Source of the DNA: a virus
IMG/VR virus record: IMGVR_UViG_3300027754_000152
Span: 1-47,253 of that record
Length of the DNA stretch: 47,253 bases
Strand: one strand, 5' to 3'
The notes under the pieces were generated by a model. That model was not told the DNA's origin. It searched no databases and saw nothing but the letters and a program-made list of their open reading frames with translations. Positions within the stretch are counted from its first letter, which is position 1. Every line of letters begins with the position of its first letter. Shown piece by piece: positions 7,229 to 14,567 of this stretch. Position numbers and translations under genes: made by a program.

Positions 7229-8877
7229 ATATTAACTATCTGTCTACTATTGTTTACGTCTTTAACTAGACGTTTTAAGCGTGAAATATCTCTTGATATA
7301 AACGCCGCTGTGTGACCCGTAAAATAACCACTCTGAAACTCATCCTTTGCCCACTCTCTTATACTTAGCGGTGCTTTAAACTCGTTTTCCGCTTTCTCTT
7401 TATCTTCTGGCGTTTCTTTATACTCTTGTCGTATTGCACTATCATCTGCAGTTAACTTACTCTTGTATTGTGAATAGCATAATACCACACTATCCGCACG
7501 GTCTGGACTAGGTCTACCCGCTGCTCTTGCTTGCAACTTTGACTCTAGCTTATGTTTATTCCCTTCCGTTATCTTGTAATACCTAGTAGAGAGCTGCCTT
7601 ACTAACCGATCATCCTGGCACAGCCACGCTTCGCCAGTCTCTAATAGTTTACCAAAATTAAACCACATCTCTGCGCCGCGATTAATATACACGCGGTCGT
7701 TGTACGCTTTGTTCTGGTTAAGCACATACCTTATATTCGTCCAGCCTTTTGACCTCAACTGGTCAATAATCGGTTTACCTAACCCACCAGCGTCTGCATA
7801 TATAAACGCATTCGGTTTATCCAACCCGTGTTCCTTAAACTTCTCTACCAGAAAATTAACTGTATCTTGTGTGTTATTGAATCTAAATGGGATAACCTTT
7901 AATAACTTATTCCCATTGCGCACACTTAACACTGTCTCGTCACCACCCGCAGATAAGTCTAATCCGCCAGTATTAACCGGTTCAGACAACCAACCTAGTG
8001 TATCTCCTACTCTGTTAACCGAACGCCAGATGTGTGTATATGCAATCACAGTCATCTCATCCGTAGTACCAAACTCTGCTAGTACGCAAGATTTAAACGC
8101 TGCTCCGTTCTCACCGCCGGGCATTAGCGTTTTAAGTTCCTCAATATACGCTAGTGACAAATGCGAACAATCATACGCGGTAATATGATACTCTACCCAA
8201 CCGCCGTTAGCATCAAGTATGTTATCCAAGTCTTTACGGTTTCGCGAGCCTGTACAGACGTTGAAGAAATGCCCCATAGGAAGTCCAGGGCTAGATACGT
8301 CCACACGATGAGTAAACCCTGTGCAGCGAGCAAGTGCAGTAAAGATTTCATCTGGAATTGATTTAGCTTCGGAAGTAAAAATTGCAAGTTTTCCATCGTT
8401 AATAATCGGATGCCATCCTTCTGCGCGACCTGCTTCATCTGTAACAAACAATTCTATCGTTGAACGCGATATCTGACACTCATAATGCCGGTAGTTAATC
8501 TTCCAGCAATTTGGATCAATCTTTGCATTACACTGTTCTGCTAGTTGTTGTATGTATTTATTCGTTTGCCTGTCTAGCTGAGTGCCAGATGCGCTAGTTA
8601 CGATAGAGACCGCTTGCGTGTATTTAAGCGAAAACCACACTACGCACGCCGCAATAATGTATTTATCTTTTCCGCTACCATTAGCAGCACGAACCGCAGC
8701 TTTAAACGGACAGTCAGCTGTCCAGTCTTTAGCAGCAAAATCTAACATAAACTGCATCTGCCATTTGTGTAGTTTTTCTTTGCCCTCAAGTAAGTTATCA
8801 TCTAACACTAACAATAACTCATACGGGTCGGTAAACTCTAACGACCTTGCAACTGCGATTTCGGGAATCTGTTCCAT
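7225..8877 (-). CDS. terL: Terminase large subunit
   Basis: This 550-residue packaging ATPase-nuclease carries a Walker A-like ANGSGKDK at about residues 65-72, within the KAAVRAANGSGK context that is typical of TerL. An acidic segment follows (LAIFTSEAKSIPDEIF) that is the probable Walker B/coupling region. The C-terminal RNase H-fold nuclease begins at GLDLSAGGDE, about residue 304, whose Asp residues should bind metal, and continues with IYADAGGLGKPIIDQL. It would pump DNA into the prohead through the portal and cut the concatemer. It follows directly after the small-subunit candidate (1 base apart) and is ATGA-coupled to the zinc-ribbon gene. Confidence 0.93.
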   Translation of the reverse strand: MEQIPEIAVARSLEFTDPYELLLVLDDNLLEGKEKLHKWQMQFMLDFAAKDWTADCPFKAAVRAANGSGKDKYIIAACVVWFSLKYTQAVSIVTSASGTQLDRQTNKYIQQLAEQCNAKIDPNCWKINYRHYECQISRSTIELFVTDEAGRAEGWHPIINDGKLAIFTSEAKSIPDEIFTALARCTGFTHRVDVSSPGLPMGHFFNVCTGSRNRKDLDNILDANGGWVEYHITAYDCSHLSLAYIEELKTLMPGGENGAAFKSCVLAEFGTTDEMTVIAYTHIWRSVNRVGDTLGWLSEPVNTGGLDLSAGGDETVLSVRNGNKLLKVIPFRFNNTQDTVNFLVEKFKEHGLDKPNAFIYADAGGLGKPIIDQLRSKGWTNIRYVLNQNKAYNDRVYINRGAEMWFNFGKLLETGEAWLCQDDRLVRQLSTRYYKITEGNKHKLESKLQARAAGRPSPDRADSVVLCYSQYKSKLTADDSAIRQEYKETPEDKEKAENEFKAPLSIREWAKDEFQSGYFTGHTAAFISRDISRLKRLVKDVNNSRQIVNI

Positions 8878-8878
8878 G

Positions 8879-9298
8879 TTATTGCTGCACTACTTTTGCG
8901 TTAATATCTATCACAGTAGCATCTCGCAGCTGTTTAGCCTTATCTACCCGCTCAGATAAGAACTGATAGTTATTCTGCACAGTAACGCGTTCCCGAGGCT
9001 TCATTAACCCAGCGCGTTGTTTAATAATAAACTCATACGTCTTGCGTCGAGTCTCCTCATTTTCAGCGTATGATGCTAAATGCTCTAGACCTTTCATTGC
9101 TAAGTCTTCTAGCTTAGCAAACTTTGCATCTAGTCTATCGCCGGTGTTATCGTATATTTCCTTCACCGCTGCGACATCTTTAGTCATCACTGCCATGACA
9201 TTTTCCAACGACAATCCTAGAGCAGATGCTATCTGCTCCGCTTCAAACCCGCGTTTAACGAGTTCTACTATCTGTGTCGTTGTTGCACTCATGCCCAT
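8879..9298 (-). CDS. Terminase small subunit (probable)
   Basis: This 139-residue protein is immediately upstream of terL. An N-terminal helix-turn-helix-like segment (about residues 8-40, VKRGFEAEQIASALGLSLENVMAVM) is followed by a helical central oligomerisation-type region and a basic C-terminal part. That is the layout of terminase small subunits, which recognise the packaging site. The start could be the ATG at 9298 or the one at 9292. The preceding gene overlaps it by 44 bases. The repeat cluster at 9762-9956 is a candidate binding region (inference). Confidence 0.75.
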   Translation of the reverse strand: MGMSATTTQIVELVKRGFEAEQIASALGLSLENVMAVMTKDVAAVKEIYDNTGDRLDAKFAKLEDLAMKGLEHLASYAENEETRRKTYEFIIKQRAGLMKPRERVTVQNNYQFLSERVDKAKQLRDATVIDINAKVVQQ

Positions 9299-9428
9299 GT
9301 TTATCTATCTGTTCGCCGCTGTTATTGTTCTCTTTAATCGCTGCTTTAACCATCGGACTAGCCATTACCAGTTTCGCGCTCATCTCCGAGAACCCTACCA
9401 ACGCTAGTTCTATTTCTTTTTGTTTCAT
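9255..9428 (-). CDS. Small leading protein of the late unit
   Basis: I start this 57-residue protein at the ATG at 9428 (MKQKEIELAL); an upstream TTG at 9461 is possible but less likely. The N-terminal half is hydrophobic/helical and the C-terminal half polar (NNNSGEQIDKHGHE). It overlaps the small-terminase gene by 44 bases and is the first gene after the sigma-54-like promoter, with a predicted leader of roughly 36 bases. Function unknown. Confidence 0.55.
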   Translation of the reverse strand: MKQKEIELALVGFSEMSAKLVMASPMVKAAIKENNNSGEQIDKHGHECNNDTDSRTR

Positions 9429-9475
9429 ACTTAACTTTATATTCCTCACTACCCGCCGCAACTACCTAGCCTATT

Positions 9476-9491
9476 AGCATATCCCATGCCA
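9476..9491 (-). promoter_or_regulatory. Sigma-54-type (-24/-12) late promoter
   Basis: Read leftward the site is TGGCATGGGATATGCT. It matches the sigma-54 consensus TGGCACG-N4-TTGCW at the GG and GC dinucleotides with exact 10-base spacing, plus the flanking TGGCA, G and TTGCW-type bases. It is followed by AATAG. The other genomic copy (16837-16852) shares TGGCAT-N6-TGCTAATAG exactly. Transcription would start near 9464 and run into the terminase/head genes. The host sigma factor and the phage AAA+ protein at 15452-16243 are the expected activating pair. Confidence 0.7.
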
Positions 9492-10003
9492 CATTTTCCC
9501 TCTACTCTGCACGCTCAGTGGCTCTAGTATATAGTTCAACTTTAGAAATTTATCATTTCGAGCGACTATGTTAGTTCCGGATACGCACGTTGCTTCTGGG
9601 GAGGACTGGCTAGGTAAGTTGCTATCGGTAGTATATCGGAGCTAAACTAGCGGTCATAAGTAGCACTAATGCGAAGGATAAGTAAATTTCATGCGGGTTT
9701 GCTAGCGTTAGGATTGATCCGAGAGAATAGCCCGGATCATCGCCCTGGCTAATTGCAAAACGAGTTGCGCAACGTGACGCTGGAAACTCTCCACGCACAC
9801 GCACACGACTAGCGTTGCGTTGCGTAAAGTTAGCGCAACGGCATTTGGCAGACCTCTCCGCGCAACTCCGCGCAACGGCAGAAGTTAGAGTAGAGTAGCG
9901 TTTATACTAGCGTAGAGTTGAGTTGTGAGAATAGAGAGAGGAAGTTGCGTTGCGCTGAGACAACATAATTCAACGGCAGACGGGGGAAGATAGGCGGAGA
10001 AAG
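9492..10003. other. Non-coding region between late promoter and small operon
   Basis: About 510 bases with no credible gene. It holds the GTTGCGC/GCGCAAC repeat cluster (9762-9956), a small inverted repeat GATCCG/CGGATC (9716-9721 with 9733-9738), and an 11-base direct repeat copy ATCGCCCTGGC (9739-9749) that recurs at 10999-11009. A TATAAA-like box faces left at about 9902-9907, but I found no good -35. Candidate roles are a packaging site, a replication origin, or activator-binding sites upstream of the late promoter. Confidence 0.5.
9762..9956. repeat. GTTGCGC / GCGCAAC iteron-like cluster
   Basis: The 10-base palindrome GTTGCGCAAC lies at 9764-9773. Half-sites follow: GTTGCGTTGCG at 9814-9824, GCGCAACGGCA at 9833-9843 and again at 9870-9880, CGCAAC at 9860-9865, and GTTGCGTTGCGC at 9944-9955. 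A further GTTGCG occurs at 10033-10038. Clustered short repeats in both orientations next to the terminase genes suggest a protein-binding array, such as a packaging site or origin. Confidence 0.6.
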
Positions 10004-10006
10004 AAA

Positions 10007-10035
10007 AACGCCCTAGCGGGTTAGGCTAGGGCGTT
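10007..10035 (-). terminator. Intrinsic terminator of the 10.05-10.83 kb operon
   Basis: AACGCCCTAGC (10007-10017) and GCTAGGGCGTT (10025-10035) form a perfect 11-bp stem with a 7-base loop. Read leftward it is followed by TTTTTC (the A-run at 10004-10008). It ends the small leftward operon and insulates the late promoter region. Confidence 0.9.
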
Positions 10036-10052
10036 GCGTAGTGGATTAGGTG

Positions 10053-10271
10053 TTAGGTGTTAGTTGAGAAGGCACGGCGGATTACTCCGCGCGTGATCAT
10101 GTCAGCTTGTCGGGTCTTATCCTCGTACACTTGGCGAGCGTGTAGCTTGGCAAGTTCGGCGTTTTTTATTTCATCATGTTCGGGCGCATATAATCCATTT
10201 GCTATCACGCTAGCTTGGCGACGAATAGCGCAAATTACGAGATGGCTAGCTTTTGTGGGGTTGGTTTTCAT
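10053..10271 (-). CDS. Small basic protein, unknown
   Basis: This 72-residue protein is helical and Arg/Lys/Ala-rich (AELAKLHARQVYEDKTRQADMITRGVIRRAF). It is the second gene of a two-gene leftward operon, 20 bases after its partner, and is followed by a strong terminator. No motif is recognised. The leader (TTATTAACTAAAATG) has no Shine-Dalgarno sequence, as elsewhere in this genome. Its early position beside the divergent control region suggests an early host-takeover or regulatory role (inference). Confidence 0.65.
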   Translation of the reverse strand: MKTNPTKASHLVICAIRRQASVIANGLYAPEHDEIKNAELAKLHARQVYEDKTRQADMITRGVIRRAFSTNT

Positions 10272-10291
10272 TTTAGTTAATAATTAATAAT

Positions 10292-10828
10292 TTATTCGCT
10301 ATCAATCTCCGCTTGCAACTTAGCAATAGCGGTTGCCAATTCTACCAGCTTGGCGGTTTTGCTAGCGTCAAAGTTTTTCATCAGTTCGGATTGCTCTTTT
10401 ACGAGACGTTTAACCTCGCTGGCTTTCCCGCTACGCTGGCGAGTGATAGAGTCAATCGTGGAAACGTACTGGCGGAGAGCGGCTAGCTTTTCCGCGTCTG
10501 ATAGCGTTTTAGGAGTTTTCCCATTTGCTGGCGTTGTCACTTGCAGAGAAACCATAGCCTTGTCAAAGTCCGCTTTGATAAAAGCCATGATGCTATCAAA
10601 TCCGCGAAAGAACTTTAAGAGGTTCTCTCCGGTGCTAGCGTAGTCCTCAACCTTCTTCCCGCTGGCTTCGCTGGTCTCAAGTAACTCCGTGAAGTCAACC
10701 GAGTAAAAGGTCTTCCCTTCCGCGCCCTTGCGCCCTTGTGTGGTCTCCGTAGTGATGGGCAAGGAGAACCCCTCATGTTCAAGGATATTAGTGGTGGCGG
10801 GCGTTGCGGTCGTGTTCTTAGTTTTCAT
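10292..10828 (-). CDS. Early leftward protein, unknown, helical C-terminus
   Basis: This is a 178-residue protein. The N-terminus is Thr/Ala-rich and low complexity (about 1-15). A middle portion carries FYSVDFTELLE and LLKFFRGFDSIMAFIKADFDKAM. From about residue 110 the C-terminus is strongly helical and charged, probably coiled coil. No family is recognised. The promoter-proximal position in a separate leftward operon facing away from the replication genes, with its own -35/-10 and an inverted repeat over the leader, suggests a tightly regulated early gene. Confidence 0.7.
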   Translation of the reverse strand: MKTKNTTATPATTNILEHEGFSLPITTETTQGRKGAEGKTFYSVDFTELLETSEASGKKVEDYASTGENLLKFFRGFDSIMAFIKADFDKAMVSLQVTTPANGKTPKTLSDAEKLAALRQYVSTIDSITRQRSGKASEVKRLVKEQSELMKNFDASKTAKLVELATAIAKLQAEIDSE

Positions 10829-10843
10829 CTTTTAAGTAGCGTG

Positions 10844-10864
10844 TTGAACTAGTGTTAAGTTCAA
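10844..10864. promoter_or_regulatory. Operator-like inverted repeat in the leader
   Basis: TTGAACT (10844-10850) and AGTTCAA (10858-10864) form a perfect 7-bp inverted repeat with a 7-base spacer. It lies between the putative promoter (10889-10915) and the start codon at 10828. The centre-to-centre spacing suits a dimeric repressor, or it is an RNA hairpin in the leader. Confidence 0.45.
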
Positions 10865-10888
10865 AAATTAATTTCACGCTACGTTCAA

Positions 10889-10915
10889 GTTATACTAGGG
10901 GCAAAAATTTGTCAA
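10889..10915 (-). promoter_or_regulatory. Sigma-70-like promoter, leftward
   Basis: Read leftward there is a perfect TTGACA (10915-10910), a 15-base spacer and TATAAC (10894-10889). The spacer is shorter than the optimal 17, which weakens the call. It would start a transcript into the gene at 10828. It implies use of host housekeeping RNA polymerase early in infection. Confidence 0.5.
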
Positions 10916-10972
10916 TCCCTCTTTCGCAACTATTTTTAAGGTATTAGTTGCGCTACTTGTTAGCATTAAAAA

Positions 10973-11024
10973 AACTTATGATCCACCATAGCGTAGAGAT
11001 CGCCCTGGCATAGGATCATAAGTT
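10973..11024 (-). terminator. Long hairpin with T-run, leftward
   Basis: AACTTATGATCC (10973-10984) pairs perfectly over 12 bp with GGATCATAAGTT (11013-11024) around a 28-base loop. Read leftward the stem is followed by a run of seven T (the A-run at 10968-10974 partly overlaps it). No leftward gene precedes it, so it could block antisense transcription or end a short leftward RNA starting near 11.1-11.2 kb. The loop contains ATCGCCCTGGC, repeated at 9739-9749. Confidence 0.6.
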
Positions 11025-11136
11025 ACCCAAACTAGCGTGCGCACTTACCTATTTCTCCTTCTATCGGCTACAAGCATATCCTATCCGCATACATACATAG
11101 CCTACACAATACTTTACATAACTAGTAATAAACTAG

Positions 11137-11165
11137 TTGCTTTTCTATGGCTTGTGTGGTATATT
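11137..11165 (+). promoter_or_regulatory. Sigma-70-like early promoter, rightward
   Basis: TTGCTT (11137-11142), an exact 17-base spacer and TATATT (11160-11165) give a good housekeeping promoter. It is 75 bases ahead of the first rightward gene at 11241. It is the best candidate for the main early promoter driving the helicase and small-protein block. Confidence 0.65.
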
Positions 11166-11240
11166 ATCGCCCTACGGTGGATTGGAGCTAGCGGAGCGGC
11201 TATCGTAGGCAACATTAACTAGTAAAACATTAACTACCAT

Positions 11241-11687
11241 ATGACACGAACTGAACTAAAAGAGCTACTGCCCCTTATGCTAGGCAGCGCGGACTATATC
11301 GAAGTAACTATCACCCAAGCCAACATCATCCGTAGCGTAGATAATCACTACGAGCTATGCCACCTAGAGTCTGCTAGCGAGACTGTTAACTGGCAAGGTC
11401 AGCCAGTAGCTAACTGCTACGGCACTAACCTACGACTCTGGTCTAGGCAAGACTGGGAACTCACTAGCAACGTACGGCAGAAACTAGTAGCTAAGTCTGA
11501 ACACGATCGCATAGAGCGCATCGCTAGCATGGAACACCGCGAGACGCTAGTAAATGCCATCATCACGCACTTTGCTACGCTCTCCGTACCTCGGGAAGTA
11601 GTGGTCAAACTTATCATCGGTGACTCCGATACTATCAAACTAGAAGAAGTTATCAAAGGTCTCCGTGCTAATGGAGCTAAGATCTAA
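11241..11687 (+). CDS. Early protein, unknown, first gene of rightward unit
   Basis: This 148-residue protein is mixed alpha/beta and soluble. The C-terminal third is helical (REVVVKLIIGDSDTIKLEEVIKGLRANGA). There are no cysteines in a zinc arrangement and no nucleotide-binding motif. It is the first gene after the early promoter and has a leader (TTAACTACCATATG) without Shine-Dalgarno. CTAG tetramers are very frequent in the gene (nine by hand count). Function unknown; first-position early phage genes often target host functions. Confidence 0.7.
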   Translation: MTRTELKELLPLMLGSADYIEVTITQANIIRSVDNHYELCHLESASETVNWQGQPVANCYGTNLRLWSRQDWELTSNVRQKLVAKSEHDRIERIASMEHRETLVNAIITHFATLSVPREVVVKLIIGDSDTIKLEEVIKGLRANGAKI

Positions 11688-11693
11688 TATCAT

Positions 11694-11915
11694 ATGAAAC
11701 CTACTATACTAACAAACGAACAAATACGCTATGCGTTGCTTGTTAACAAGTTCGCTCATAATGCTAGCAAACAAACTAGTCAATTCTGCAACGGATACCT
11801 CGTATCAGTACTACACTATTGCGATGCTTGTCAATTTGATGCAGCTCAGCAAGCTGAGTTCGAAACACTAGCTGAGATGGACACGCTACGTTATCATGCA
11901 GACAATCGTAACTAA
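11694..11915 (+). CDS. Small early protein, unknown
   Basis: This is a 73-residue protein beginning MKPTILTNEQIRYALL, with a Cys/Tyr-containing centre (QFCNGYLVSVLHYCDACQFD) and an acidic helical C-terminus. The two cysteines of CDAC could bind metal with a partner but do not form a full zinc site. It lies 6 bases after the preceding gene and 11 before the helicase, within one operon. No family is recognised. Confidence 0.65.
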   Translation: MKPTILTNEQIRYALLVNKFAHNASKQTSQFCNGYLVSVLHYCDACQFDAAQQAEFETLAEMDTLRYHADNRN

Positions 11916-11926
11916 CTATTAACTAT

Positions 11927-13492
11927 ATGTTACTATCTAAACTATCCCCGAATATCATACCATTCGATTGGCAAGCGGAAGCATCCGCAGCTATCGTGGA
12001 CACACTAACTACTAAAAACGGCGCATTACTACGCGCTGGCACAGGTACTGGTAAGATGTACATGGCAGCGCAGTCTATCCGTACGCTACTAGAACTTGAC
12101 TTACTAGTCAAGCCACCCGGTAGCATCAATCCGTTTACTGTGCTATGGCTCACGCCCAAGTCTGTTAAGTCCCAGACTCAACGCGTAGTGTTCGAGTACG
12201 GCTTAACTAGTCACGTCATGGTCATGTCGTATAGCGAGATCAAATCCGCTATGGGAGCAATGTATATCACTTGGATAGATGACGGCATCTGTCAGAAACC
12301 GATCTGGAACTTAAATATGCTCCCCGCGCTAGTTAAGTGCGATGAGTGCCAAGTACTTAAGAATCCCAAGTCATTGCAGTCTATCGTAGTCCGTGCGCTT
12401 CCCGAGACTGTCAAGTCTATCTTTGCTAGCGCAACGCCGTTCCAACGCACAGTAGATGCTACTACGCTATGCGAACGCTTCCGTGTAGTTACTCCCTACA
12501 ACACGCTACCATGCGTCGAAGCTACTAGCGAGCGGCTTGTATCCAACATCGCATCGCCCAAAAACAAGGACGAGTACTCACCTAGCGCAGTCGAACGCTT
12601 GCGTAGCGCAATCGGTGACTATATCGTAGAACTCAAAAACGTACGCTTCAAGTATCCATCGCATACTAAATGCGTATCTATCGCATTCAAAGACAATGCG
12701 GAAGCATCAGCATATCAAAAGCTAGTAGATAGACTTATCGAGAACCTTAACAAGCGCAAAGGACGCGACGATGATAGCTACGTGTTCTTCCTAGTTGAGA
12801 TGCAGAAGATGCAGCAAGGTGCGGAGTTACTACGCAAGAACCACATATGCGACCGAGTCATGGCTAACCAATCCGAGAAAGCCGTTATCGTAGCTAGTAA
12901 CTTCGTTGACACTATCAGCGCTGTCCACTACGAGCTAACGCACGGACGCGGTATATCACCGGATCGCATAGCTATCATCGTAGGCGGTCAGAAGCCCGAG
13001 GAACGGCAGACTATGGTAGATGAGTTCCAGAAAGGCAAGCGTGACATCATGCTATTCACCATGCGCTCGGGTGGCGTTGGCGTATCTATGCACCATGACC
13101 GCGCTAGCACAAAGCCGCGTCATATCATACTTCCGCCCACTTGGTCTGCTATTGACCTCGTGCAAGCACTAGGTCGTGCGCATCGCTTAACTAGTATGTC
13201 CGCTACTACACAGGAGATCCTATGGTACGGCGGCACTATCGAAGATGCTGTCAAGATTAAGGTAGAACTCAAGATTAAATGCCTATCTAAAGCGGTCACA
13301 GCCAAAGAACAGTTCGTAGATACCTTCATGGCACAAGTTGACAAGACTATTGAAGCCGAGAAGCTAATCGACGAGAGCGAGAAGCTAGCACACGTTGGAG
13401 ATAACATAGACAACGACGACACCGACTCGAAAGACGAAGAAGATGCTATCACAGGCGAGGGCTTAGATAGCACAGACGACAATAACAAATAA
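11927..13492 (+). CDS. Superfamily 2 DNA helicase/translocase (SNF2-like)
   Basis: This 521-residue protein carries the SF2 motifs in order: DWQAEA (Q-like, about 14-19); Walker A GTGTGK (38-43); Walker B DECQ (139-142); motif III FASATPF (about 164-170); then in the second lobe a motif IV/V region (IMLFTMRSGGVGVSM); and motif VI DLVQALGRAHR with the arginine finger. The QxxGRxHR form and the spacing suggest the SNF2/Swi2-like branch. The C-terminal 45 residues are highly acidic. It would use ATP to move on or remodel DNA during replication or repair. It is an early gene ahead of the polymerase block. Confidence 0.9.
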   Translation: MLLSKLSPNIIPFDWQAEASAAIVDTLTTKNGALLRAGTGTGKMYMAAQSIRTLLELDLLVKPPGSINPFTVLWLTPKSVKSQTQRVVFEYGLTSHVMVMSYSEIKSAMGAMYITWIDDGICQKPIWNLNMLPALVKCDECQVLKNPKSLQSIVVRALPETVKSIFASATPFQRTVDATTLCERFRVVTPYNTLPCVEATSERLVSNIASPKNKDEYSPSAVERLRSAIGDYIVELKNVRFKYPSHTKCVSIAFKDNAEASAYQKLVDRLIENLNKRKGRDDDSYVFFLVEMQKMQQGAELLRKNHICDRVMANQSEKAVIVASNFVDTISAVHYELTHGRGISPDRIAIIVGGQKPEERQTMVDEFQKGKRDIMLFTMRSGGVGVSMHHDRASTKPRHIILPPTWSAIDLVQALGRAHRLTSMSATTQEILWYGGTIEDAVKIKVELKIKCLSKAVTAKEQFVDTFMAQVDKTIEAEKLIDESEKLAHVGDNIDNDDTDSKDEEDAITGEGLDSTDDNNK

Positions 13493-13504
13493 CCTATACT
13501 AACT

Positions 13505-13696
13505 ATGAACGAACAGATAATGATAGCAGCTGGATTCAATAAGCAAGTAGAGAACGCTCGCAAAGGTATGTGCGCGTGGTGCAAAGTACCCGTGCGCGTA
13601 GCAGACTTCCGTGACTGGATATCTCGTAAAGAGTACGGCATCTCTAAGCTATGCCAGAAGTGCCAAGATAGCGTGTTCGGTACTAACGACAACTAA
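13505..13696 (+). CDS. Small zinc-finger protein
   Basis: This 63-residue protein has two CxxC knuckles, CAWC at about 23-26 and CQKC at about 52-55, separated by about 25 residues. That is a four-Cys zinc-binding fold. It lies in a run of three small Cys/aromatic-rich genes after the helicase, each starting after a near-identical short leader (CCTATATACTA-type). Likely a protein- or nucleic-acid-binding accessory factor; no family is recognised. Confidence 0.7.
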   Translation: MNEQIMIAAGFNKQVENARKGMCAWCKVPVRVADFRDWISRKEYGISKLCQKCQDSVFGTNDN

Positions 13697-13716
13697 CCTA
13701 TAACCTATATACTATT

Positions 13717-13926
13717 ATGACTAGATGCGAAGACTATCCTTGCTGTGGTCACGAGTCTGGATGTTGCCCAGACTATAACAAAGATGGAAAGCAACTTAAT
13801 ATGAAATGTACGTGCGGTGCTACGTTACCACGCAAGAGCAGATATTCTGTCTGCTATAGTTGCTTGGATCGTTCACTTGCTAGCGAAGGCGACGGCGACG
13901 ATTGTTGGTATGACGATAGCTTTTAA
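13717..13926 (+). CDS. Cys-rich zinc-binding microprotein
   Basis: This 69-residue protein has at least nine cysteines: CEDYPCC, CC, CTCG, and CYSC. The pattern allows two zinc sites (CC...CxC...CxxC). The C-terminus is acidic (EGDGDDCWYDDSF). The leader AACCTATATACTATTATG is almost the same as the one used by the next gene. Function unknown; such proteins in phage early regions are often host-targeting. Confidence 0.65.
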   Translation: MTRCEDYPCCGHESGCCPDYNKDGKQLNMKCTCGATLPRKSRYSVCYSCLDRSLASEGDGDDCWYDDSF

Positions 13927-13938
13927 CCTATATACTAT

Positions 13939-14124
13939 ATGAAAACATTTAGTCAAATCTGCAAGATACTAGAAGCACACGGCTGGTCTAACGGACGAGG
14001 TATATACTTCGGCGGCTGTACTAGCTGGAGCTATACGCGCAATAACAGAACTGTGCGTATACAAAGTCATAACAGTTACAGCCCTAAGATAGCTGTTAGC
14101 GTCAGAAAATCTTCTAAGTCCTAG
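13939..14124 (+). CDS. Small early basic protein
   Basis: This is a 61-residue basic protein (MKTFSQICKILEAHGW; then a Gly/Tyr/Trp/Ser-rich beta-like core). The pattern of an N-terminal helix followed by three short beta-strands resembles small double-stranded RNA-binding or HicA-like folds (GW near residue 15, a beta region, a basic end), but I cannot confirm this. HicA toxins carry a His, which here could be His14. Low-confidence alternative only. Confidence 0.6.
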   Translation: MKTFSQICKILEAHGWSNGRGIYFGGCTSWSYTRNNRTVRIQSHNSYSPKIAVSVRKSSKS

Positions 14125-14133
14125 CGCAAGTTT

Positions 14134-14547
14134 ATGCAAACATTCCTACCTTATCAATCGTTCCTGCAATCTGCAAAAGTCCTAGACCGACAACGCCTAG
14201 GTAAGCAACGCGTCGAGTGCTTACAGATATTCAACGCGCTAGCTAACCCAGACTACGGCTGGCAGAGTCATCCCGCAGTTACTATGTGGCGCGGTCATGC
14301 TGATGCGCTGTATATGTATTCAATGGCAATCGTAAGCGAGTGGCTACACCGAGGCTACAAAGATACTTGCCAAGATAAGATAACTAACGTATGGCGTACG
14401 CTACCTATGGGTACGCCTCCCACATGGCTAGGTCGTGAAGACCTACACGCTAGTCATCGCAGCAATTTACTACGCAAGCTACCTGCGTGGTACGGGCAGT
14501 ATGGTTGGACAGAACCGACTACACTTCCCTATGTATGGGTGGCATAA
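14134..14547 (+). CDS. MSMEG_6728-type / pyrimidine-dimer glycosylase-like protein
   Basis: This 137-residue protein carries the family signature: QTFLPY at the start; LDRQRLGKQRVE around residues 18-29; HPAVTMWRGH about residue 48; then HRSNLLRK and a C-terminal YVW. These match the MSMEG_6728 family, annotated as pyrimidine-dimer DNA glycosylase-like, and the length is typical (about 130-170). A role in repair of UV damage in phage DNA is plausible but has not been shown for the whole family. It is embedded in the early operon between small genes. Confidence 0.75.
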   Translation: MQTFLPYQSFLQSAKVLDRQRLGKQRVECLQIFNALANPDYGWQSHPAVTMWRGHADALYMYSMAIVSEWLHRGYKDTCQDKITNVWRTLPMGTPPTWLGREDLHASHRSNLLRKLPAWYGQYGWTEPTTLPYVWVA

Positions 14548-14567
14548 CTAATAAACAAACAAGTAAT

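Noticed and set aside
11037-11222. 61-residue hydrophobic open frame ahead of the first early gene
   Set aside because: It begins with GTG, spans the promoter and flanking repeats, and has no coupling to neighbours. It is more likely non-coding.
14487-14567. Longer start for the 14568 gene and for the ligase (24899)
   Set aside because: Both longer frames overlap the end of the preceding gene with no family-like residues. The internal ATGs follow the usual A-rich leader.
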